NCBI GenBank assembly: GCA_027293415.1
Contig: JAPUFX010000192.1
Location: forward strand, 1-41,483
Reading direction: 5' to 3'
DNA length: 41,483 nt
From: Candidatus Methylomirabilota bacterium
GTDB lineage: Bacteria > Methylomirabilota > Methylomirabilia > Methylomirabilales > CSP1-5
Made by a program: the position numbers and the translations under genes. The notes below the pieces were generated by a model. It made no database searches, was not told the origin of the DNA, and worked only from the letters and a program-made list of their open reading frames with translations. Positions 36,973-41,483 of this stretch are shown piece after piece (position 1 is the stretch's first letter; each line of letters begins with the position of its first letter).

Positions 36973-37650
36973 TTAGGCCGCGTACCACAGCACCGCGATG
37001 AAGTGACATGCGGTGCCTGCCATAACGAACAGGTGCCAGACGAAATGGCTGTAGGGGACCCGCTTCGCGGCGAAAAACACTACACCCCCCGTGTACGCGA
37101 TGCCGCCTGCAAGGAGCCAGAACAGACCCCACGGTGGCACACGGAGCACCAATGGCTTTACCGCGATGAGGACGAGCCACCCCATGGCGAGATACACGCA
37201 TGTCGAAATGACCGGGTACCGTATCCCGCCGACAGCCTTGAGGACGATACCAGCAACGGCCAGACTCCACACGAGCACGAACAGCGTCCAGCCCCACGGG
37301 CCGCGGAGCACGCCAAGCGTGAACGGCGTGTACGTGCCCGCGATCAAGAGGTAGATCGCTCCGTGATCGAGAACCTGGAATACCCGCTTGGCCCGATTCT
37401 TTGGCAACGCGTGGTACAGCGTGGATGCGAGGTACAGCACCACCATCGTCGCCGCAAAGACGCTCACGCCCAGAATTCCCGATACGCCGCCACGCTGAAG
37501 TGCGGCAAGGACGAGAACTGGGGCAGCAGCCACTGCCGCCAGCAAGCCGACACCATGGCTGACGCTGTTCGCGATTTCTTCCCCGAGCGACTGCGTGCGT
37601 TCTCGCCGTGCGGGCGCCTCGATCACGACTCTATATCCTGCGCGGCCCAT
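36973..37650 (-). CDS. Haemolysin III / YqfA family (PAQR-like) membrane protein
   Basis: This 225-residue protein with seven predicted helices has the family motifs: NSVSHGVGLLAAVAAAP near the N terminus, YLASTLYHALPK, LDHGAIYLLIAGTYTPFTLGVLRG, and HFVWHLFVMAGTACHF near the end. The three His-bearing sites match the zinc site of PAQR/HlyIII proteins. Bacterial members were first described as haemolysins but their physiological activity is unclear. It is the first gene of the leftward accessory block next to tRNA-Arg. It ends naturally, and the tautomerase fragment follows at once. Confidence 0.9.
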   Translation of the reverse strand: MGRAGYRVVIEAPARRERTQSLGEEIANSVSHGVGLLAAVAAAPVLVLAALQRGGVSGILGVSVFAATMVVLYLASTLYHALPKNRAKRVFQVLDHGAIYLLIAGTYTPFTLGVLRGPWGWTLFVLVWSLAVAGIVLKAVGGIRYPVISTCVYLAMGWLVLIAVKPLVLRVPPWGLFWLLAGGIAYTGGVVFFAAKRVPYSHFVWHLFVMAGTACHFIAVLWYAA

Positions 37651-37699
37651 CTACAATTGGGCTGCATAACCAATGTGGCAGACACTGCCATTCTTATAT

Positions 37700-37728
37700 C
37701 TTATACCCTAAATGGGATCGCTCGTAAA
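37700..37728 (-). promoter_or_regulatory. Candidate promoter of the haemolysin III gene
   Basis: On the minus strand TTTACG, 17 bp, TATAAG (4/6 and 5/6) lies about 50 nt before the ATG at 37650. Confidence 0.5.
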
Positions 37729-37995
37729 TGCATCTGCACTGGGATTTCCTGTAGGGCCCATGATGTAGCTGGCGGGCCAACGTTTGTGCCGGAGGTGGGC
37801 CAGGAGCTACGCCAACCCCGGTTCCATCTGTCCGTCTCATGAGGAGGGCCTCAGTATCCGCCACTGCGGATGGTGTGGCAAGCATGCGAAATAGGTCAAG
37901 GCAGATGCTCACCCGTGGTTCCTTTCCCGTGAATGTATTGTTGCAGGACTTGACCTCGCCTCCACTCTTCCATGTCCAGCATAAGAAAATACCGC
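37729..37995. other. Gene-free stretch upstream of the small-RNA promoter
   Basis: Short open frames on both strands (37694-37912 minus, 37839-38081 plus) have no ribosome-binding site and no recognisable product. Nothing else is seen. Confidence 0.5.
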
Positions 37996-38024
37996 TTGAC
38001 AGGAAGAGAGCGACAGGTTATTCT
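37996..38024 (+). promoter_or_regulatory. Strong sigma-70 promoter upstream of cspA
   Basis: A perfect TTGACA, exactly 17 bp, and TATTCT (4/6). The predicted start is about 38031. It reads into a hairpin terminator 31 nt later and, beyond it, cspA. Confidence 0.8.
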
Positions 38025-38030
38025 GTTGTC

Positions 38031-38101
38031 AGCTTTCGTGTTTGGCTTGTTGTGGAAACGGAAACCGCAAGGGCTTCATGAAAAGCCCTTGCGGTTTTTT
38101 T
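38031..38101 (+). ncRNA. Predicted approximately 70-nt small RNA or cspA leader attenuator
   Basis: A strong promoter and a very strong terminator bracket about 71 nt with no coding frame of its own. The terminator stem AAACCGCAAGGGCTT (38062-38076) pairs perfectly over 15 bp with 38083-38097 around the loop CATGAA, and seven T residues follow. Either it is an independent small RNA, or a leader whose terminator limits read-through into cspA, 83 nt downstream. No Rfam family is recognised by eye. Confidence 0.6.
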
Positions 38102-38110
38102 ATGCGGTCA

Positions 38111-38153
38111 GGTCTCGTTTCGACGGGACCTTACCCCCGGGCAGCGCCCGGGG
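38111..38153 (+). promoter_or_regulatory. Two further hairpins in the cspA leader
   Basis: GGTCTCG/CGGGACC (38111-38130, loop TTTCGA) and CCCCGGGC/GCCCGGGG (38135-38153, loop AGC) lie just before the AGGAGGGAGAAAGGAAC ribosome-binding region. Structured leaders are common in cold-shock mRNAs, where they control stability and translation with temperature. Confidence 0.6.
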
Positions 38154-38183
38154 ATCCTAAAAAGAGAGGAGGGAGAAAGGAAC

Positions 38184-38387
38184 ATGGCATACACTGGCAC
38201 CGTGAAGTGGTTCAACGACGCCAAGGGCTACGGATTCATCGAGCGACCAGACGGCGACGATGTTTTTGTGCACTATTCGGCGATCGAAGGCGGCGGATTC
38301 AAGACCCTGTCCGAGGGGGACTCGCTTGAGTTCGATGTCGTGGAAGGACCAAAGGGCAAGCAGGCGGCCAACGTCATCAAGCGATAG
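38184..38387 (+). CDS. Cold-shock protein (CspA family)
   Basis: This 67-residue single cold-shock domain has [13 protein letters not shown] (RNP-1) and DVFVHYSAI (RNP-2), the RNA/ssDNA-binding aromatic motifs, and the typical ending QAANVIK. It acts as an RNA chaperone. AGAAAGGAAC precedes the ATG. The gene has a long structured leader with an upstream terminator and its own downstream terminator, so it is a monocistronic unit. Confidence 0.97.
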   Translation: MAYTGTVKWFNDAKGYGFIERPDGDDVFVHYSAIEGGGFKTLSEGDSLEFDVVEGPKGKQAANVIKR

Positions 38388-38409
38388 TTGGTCGGATGCA
38401 GCTCAGGAC

Positions 38410-38445
38410 AGAAAGGGCCTCGAGATTTTCGGGGCCCTTTCTATT
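38410..38445 (+). terminator. Intrinsic terminator of cspA
   Basis: GAAAGGGCC (38410-38418) pairs with GGCCCTTTC (38432-38440) and is followed by TATTT. Confidence 0.8.
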
Positions 38446-38482
38446 TGGGTCAGGTTCAGGGAGCCATACAAGCTACAAGTTA

Positions 38483-38890
38483 TGGGGTCAAATCTTTACT
38501 TGTGAGTCAATATGCCTCGCTCTACGCTCTCGAAAAGCTTTCTCAATCCAGCATCCCGTTGCATCTCGCGCTGGAGATCCCCTCGCATCCGGGGGAGAGA
38601 AAAGGGGATAAGTTCAATTACTCACAACAGTTGCGTTTTTGGGTCACGAAATGTCACGTTTGGCCGTGTCCTGCACACCTAAGTCTTTGAAGTTATTGAA
38701 TCTATTGTGTCGCGCCTCGATCTACGAATCCGCAGGTCAGAGGTTCGAATCCTCTTGGGCGCACCAAATCACCAGGCACTTTTCAACCCCCCGACCCTTA
38801 ATTGTTCCCAGCCCCAGAGTTGTACGGTATTGAGCCCGGCATATACCCCTATGGCGACCGATTTGACTCAAGAGTAAAGATGCGACCCCA
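38483..38890. mobile_element. Candidate 408-bp inverted-repeat element (MITE-like)
   Basis: The 28-bp ends at 38483-38510 and 38863-38890 match as reverse complements at 24 of 28 positions (TGGGGTC..ATCTTTACT...GAGTCAA). There is no transposase inside. The end sequence type (TGGGGTC followed by TCTTTACT) resembles termini found beside IS200/RAYT-type transposases, from memory only. The element encloses the first tRNA-fragment repeat. It could be a non-autonomous mobile element or the paired ends of a lost one. Confidence 0.5.
38629..38766 (+). repeat. Direct repeat R1 ending in the 3' part of a tRNA gene (att-like)
   Basis: It starts AGTTGCGTTTTTGGGTCAC and ends with 45 nt equal in length and layout to the 3' part of tRNA-Arg(ACG) from the anticodon loop CTACGAA onward: T arm AGAGG-TTCGAAT-CCTCT, then TGGGCGC-A-CCA. 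No matching 5' half is present upstream, so it is not a working tRNA. The intact, compensated T stem shows it came from a real tRNA distinct from the one at 36626-36702 (34/45 identical). Confidence 0.75.
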
Positions 38891-38905
38891 GGGCACGCTT
38901 TATGT

Positions 38906-41050
38906 CTAACGACGAACCTTAGCCGCCCTCGTACCGCGTTGGCTCGAGCGTGGCGCGACGCCCCTTTTTCGGGATTTATGGGGCGCTACCTTGGTCCCCA
39001 TTTGAGCCAATAGTTTTGATGCGTCTTGAGCTGGCATAGGCCGGCCAAGTAAATACCCCTGTGCTTCATCACATTTGAGCGAGCGCAAATACGCCAATTG
39101 CTCTTGCGTTTCTACGCCTTCGGCAATCGCCTTGAGATTCAGACTGTGGGCCAGCGTGATAATCGCTGTAATAATGGCCCTATCATGCGGATTGTTTGTG
39201 ATGTCACGCACAAAAGACTGGTCAATTTTCAACTTGTGTATGGGGTAACGCTTTAATAAGTTTAATGAAGAATACCCGGTTCCAAAATCATCTATTGCGA
39301 TGTGTACCCCGATGGATTTCAACTGAGTAAGCAATCTCATCGCCCCCTCCGGATCTTGCATGATGTTCTCTGTCAATTCCAATTCAAGGTAATTGGGGCT
39401 AAGTCCCGTTTCCCTTAACGCCCGGTCTACCGTCTGGACGAGGTTCTCGTGTCTCAGCTGGCGGGGCGATACATTCACCGCCACATGTATAGGTGGAAGG
39501 CCGGCCGCTTGCCAGGCCTTGTTTTGTGCACAGGCGCTGCGAAGCACCCATTCACCAAGCGGCACAATCAGGCCGGATTCTTCCGCGAGGGGTATAAATT
39601 TGCCCGGCGGCATGATTCCCAGATCTGGGTGCTGCCAGCGCACCAGGGCCTCACAGCCGATGATTCGGCCGGTCGTAATATCGAGCTGGGGTTGATACGC
39701 TAAGAAGAACTCTTCTCGTTCTAGTGCGTGCCGCAGACTCGTTTCCACTGCCAGCCGCTCAAAAGCGTGAGCATCCATATCCGGGGAATAATGCTGGTAA
39801 TTGTTCCTTCCATGCTTCTTGGCTCGGTACATGGCAATATCAGCATGTTTTAAAAGAGTCTCGGGATCCTGTGCGTCATCGGGAAAGATGCTGATTCCGA
39901 TGCTGGTAGTGATAAAGAGTTGACGACCCTCCAGGAGATAGGGCTCGGACAATGCATCAATGATCTTTTGGGCCACCCTGGGAATATCGCTTGCCCGTGC
40001 GACGTCCGCAAGGCTAATCGCAAATTCATCGCCCCCTAGACGCGCAACGGTATCGCCCTCTCGGACACAAGCAGTAAGTCGCTCAGCTACGGCTTTCAAC
40101 AGAAGGTCACCCAGACTGTGCCCCAGCGCGTCGTTGATACTTTTGAAGTGATCGAGGTCGAGAAAGAGAACAGCCACTAGCCGTTTATGCCATGGGACGC
40201 GGACCAATGCCTCGGTCAGGCGATCCACAAACAACCTGCGATTGGCTAAGTTTGTTAGGACGTCGTGATACGCTTGGTGTACGATTATTTCTTCCGCCCG
40301 CTTGCGCTCGGTGATGTCGCGCGATATCCCCATCACACCTACCACCCTGCCAGTTGCGTCATGCATCACCGATGCAGAAACGTAAGAGTAAAAGATCTCC
40401 CCATTCTTTCTCTTGTTCGTAACTTCTCCTGTAAACCCGCCATCATGAGTGTTCTTGTGCAACTGGCCTCCCTCGGATGGGTCGGCATACAGGAGGTCGA
40501 TGGACTTACCCAAGACTTCTGCTTTGCTGTATCCGAAGACCTGTTCGGCGGCTCGGTTAAACTCCACGATATTCCGGTTTACATCCACGGATATGATCAT
40601 GTCTAAAGAGCTATTGATGAGGTTCTCTGCGTATTCCTTGGCCGCCCGCAAAGCCTCATCGGCCCGCTTGCGCTCGATAGCATAACGGATGGCCCGCACC
40701 AGCAGATTGCTGTCGAGCCGCCCCTTGACGAGACAATCCTCTGCCCCCTCCCGGACGGCCTTCACTGCCACTGCTTCCTCGTCAAGGCTGGTCAGCGCTA
40801 TGATCGGAACCTGGGGCGCTCGGGCGCGTATCTTGGCCAGCGTGTCAAGCCCGTGGCTGTCTGGTAAAGAGAGATCCAGCAGGACCACGTCGTTGCCGCC
40901 AGCGGCCAGGCGCTTGAGGCCGGTCGTAAGCCGGTCGGAGCACTCTACGGTGAATGACGTACCCCTGACTTCAGCCAGCATCTCCCGGATCTGGCGGGCG
41001 TCGCCGGGGCTGTCCTCGACCAGCAGCACTGTGATGGGCTTATCGCTCAT
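38906..41050 (-). CDS. Response regulator with PAS, diguanylate cyclase (GGDEF) and phosphodiesterase (EAL) domains
   Basis: From ATG 41050 (AAAGGAAAGCG upstream) the protein has 714 residues. The REC domain (about 1-125) has phosphoacceptor D59 in VVLLDLSLPD. A PAS domain (about 140-260) is followed by a GGDEF domain with an intact GGDEF motif and an RxxD inhibitory site five residues before it (REGD-TVARL-GGDEF). The EAL domain has CEALVRW, TENIM, DDFGTGYSSLNLLKRYPIHKLKIDQSFV and EGVET. All catalytic signatures look active, so it may make or break c-di-GMP depending on signal. The C terminus is basic (KSRKRGVAPRSSQRGTRAAKVRR). It is flanked by R1 and R2, with no cognate kinase adjacent. Confidence 0.95.
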   Translation of the reverse strand: MSDKPITVLLVEDSPGDARQIREMLAEVRGTSFTVECSDRLTTGLKRLAAGGNDVVLLDLSLPDSHGLDTLAKIRARAPQVPIIALTSLDEEAVAVKAVREGAEDCLVKGRLDSNLLVRAIRYAIERKRADEALRAAKEYAENLINSSLDMIISVDVNRNIVEFNRAAEQVFGYSKAEVLGKSIDLLYADPSEGGQLHKNTHDGGFTGEVTNKRKNGEIFYSYVSASVMHDATGRVVGVMGISRDITERKRAEEIIVHQAYHDVLTNLANRRLFVDRLTEALVRVPWHKRLVAVLFLDLDHFKSINDALGHSLGDLLLKAVAERLTACVREGDTVARLGGDEFAISLADVARASDIPRVAQKIIDALSEPYLLEGRQLFITTSIGISIFPDDAQDPETLLKHADIAMYRAKKHGRNNYQHYSPDMDAHAFERLAVETSLRHALEREEFFLAYQPQLDITTGRIIGCEALVRWQHPDLGIMPPGKFIPLAEESGLIVPLGEWVLRSACAQNKAWQAAGLPPIHVAVNVSPRQLRHENLVQTVDRALRETGLSPNYLELELTENIMQDPEGAMRLLTQLKSIGVHIAIDDFGTGYSSLNLLKRYPIHKLKIDQSFVRDITNNPHDRAIITAIITLAHSLNLKAIAEGVETQEQLAYLRSLKCDEAQGYLLGRPMPAQDASKLLAQMGTKVAPHKSRKRGVAPRSSQRGTRAAKVRR

Positions 41051-41323
41051 CGCTTTCCTTTCGGCGGTAGATTCACAACGGTCAGCCATAACGACTCGAC
41101 GGACTTGGGCGCCCTGGGGAACTATCCACGGTCCCCCGGCGGGGTTGTGCAGCAGTTTGCGTGCCAGGTGCAGGCCCCGGTAAAGGCCAGGGCCTCCACG
41201 CCATCCCCGACCATGTTCACGTTGTTGGGGTTGTTTACGCTCGCTCTTTCGTGGCGGGTGACCAGGGGGAACCTAGATGGGTGGGCGTGGGTATAGGCTT
41301 CAGATGTAGAAGGTCGGTTGCAT
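41051..41323. other. Gene-poor stretch with a possible decayed receiver-domain fragment
   Basis: No convincing gene. On the minus strand around 41180-41250 the reading NNVNMVGDGVEALAF recalls the beginning of Rcp1/CheY-like receivers, but it loses similarity at once and lacks an Asp acceptor. It could be an eroded relative of the adjacent response regulator, or chance. Confidence 0.25.
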
Positions 41324-41437
41324 AGTTGCGTTTTTGGGTCACAAAAGGGTATGTTTTGCCGCGTCCTTCGCACCCTGCTCAGGTGAATCTGATTACCAAT
41401 TAGCAGGTCAGAGGTTCAAATCCTTTTGGGCGCACCA
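41324..41437 (+). repeat. Direct repeat R2 ending in the 3' part of a tRNA gene (att-like)
   Basis: It shares AGTTGCGTTTTTGGGTCAC and the following about 30 nt with R1, then, after a shorter middle, ends GCAGGTCAGAGG-TTCAAAT-CCTTT-TGGGCGC-ACCA. The T loop has A in place of the usual G (TTCAAAT), and there is no 5' half. Same orientation as R1, 2.7 kb away, with the GGDEF-EAL gene between them. Confidence 0.75.
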
Positions 41438-41483
41438 CTAAACCAACAAGTTGGCTTTGCCCGCTCGATCAGGGTGTACCCTT

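Noticed and set aside
36721-37842. A 373-codon plus-strand open frame opposite haemolysin III
   Set aside because: It begins inside the leftward terminator hairpin and is antisense to a seven-helix protein with clear family motifs. The product is His/Arg/Glu-rich low-complexity sequence.
37839-38081. An 80-codon plus-strand open frame upstream of cspA
   Set aside because: No ribosome-binding site and no recognisable product. It spans the strong promoter at 37996-38024 and ends inside the terminator stem, so it is unlikely to be translated.
38629-38766. Complete tRNA gene at R1 (and likewise at R2, 41324-41437)
   Set aside because: Only the 3' part from the anticodon or variable region is present. 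No D arm or 5' acceptor strand can be found upstream.
41122-41373. An 83-codon minus-strand open frame upstream of the GGDEF-EAL gene
   Set aside because: It crosses the R2 repeat. Only a short receiver-like stretch is suggestive, and the rest is Cys/Thr/Pro-rich noise. It is kept only as a possible decayed fragment.

Overview
This window looks like a chromosomal replication-origin region from a diderm (LPS-bearing), c-type-cytochrome-using bacterium of roughly 58-60 % GC. The supports are lpxD, a cytochrome c' with a dihaem cytochrome, MnmE/RsmG/ParAB next to the origin, a sigma-54-type promoter, and CCA-encoding tRNA genes. The gene style and the abundant 7-bp-period intergenic repeats would fit NC10/Methylomirabilota or a neighbouring deep lineage (Nitrospirota, old 'Deltaproteobacteria'), but the sequence alone does not fix the taxon.

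Layout. 1-4.2 kb: end of an unknown gene, tRNA-Phe, a PurM-family protein, two small membrane proteins (one RDD), an FmdB zinc ribbon and lpxD. 4.2-10.6 kb (minus strand): ATP synthase genes in the order atpI-like, F, H, A, G, D, C, without atpB and atpE. 10.6-12.7 kb: a frameshifted membrane-protein gene, mnmA and a bactofilin. 12.8-20 kb: an exported protein, two c-type cytochromes, an exported alpha/beta hydrolase, and an aminotransferase/aldehyde dehydrogenase pair. 20.2-21.6 kb: a PilZ protein behind a near-perfect sigma-54 promoter, then a DUF4149-type membrane protein.

21.6-36.1 kb is the origin core. The leftward genes are rpmH-rnpA-yidD-yidC-mnmE-rsmG-parA-parB, with two parS sites at the 3' end of rsmG. 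The rightward genes are dnaN-gyrB-gyrA-serS. Between rpmH and dnaN lies an apparent oriC with DnaA boxes and an AT-rich stretch, but dnaA itself and recF are absent.

36.1-41.5 kb is a tRNA cluster (Ser-UGA, Ser-GCU, Arg-ACG) followed by accessory DNA: haemolysin III, a truncated tautomerase, a predicted small RNA or attenuator ahead of cspA, an inverted-repeat element, and a REC-PAS-GGDEF-EAL protein flanked by direct repeats that each end in the 3' part of a tRNA gene.

The most unusual signals are: (1) a set of intergenic hairpins built from inverted arrays of degenerate heptamers, a different heptamer at each site but always a 7-bp register, placed between ATP synthase genes and before each of three tRNA genes; (2) the tRNA-3'-end direct repeats that suggest serial integration downstream of tRNA-Arg; (3) the predicted approximately 70-nt RNA before cspA; and (4) an oriC next to dnaN without dnaA.
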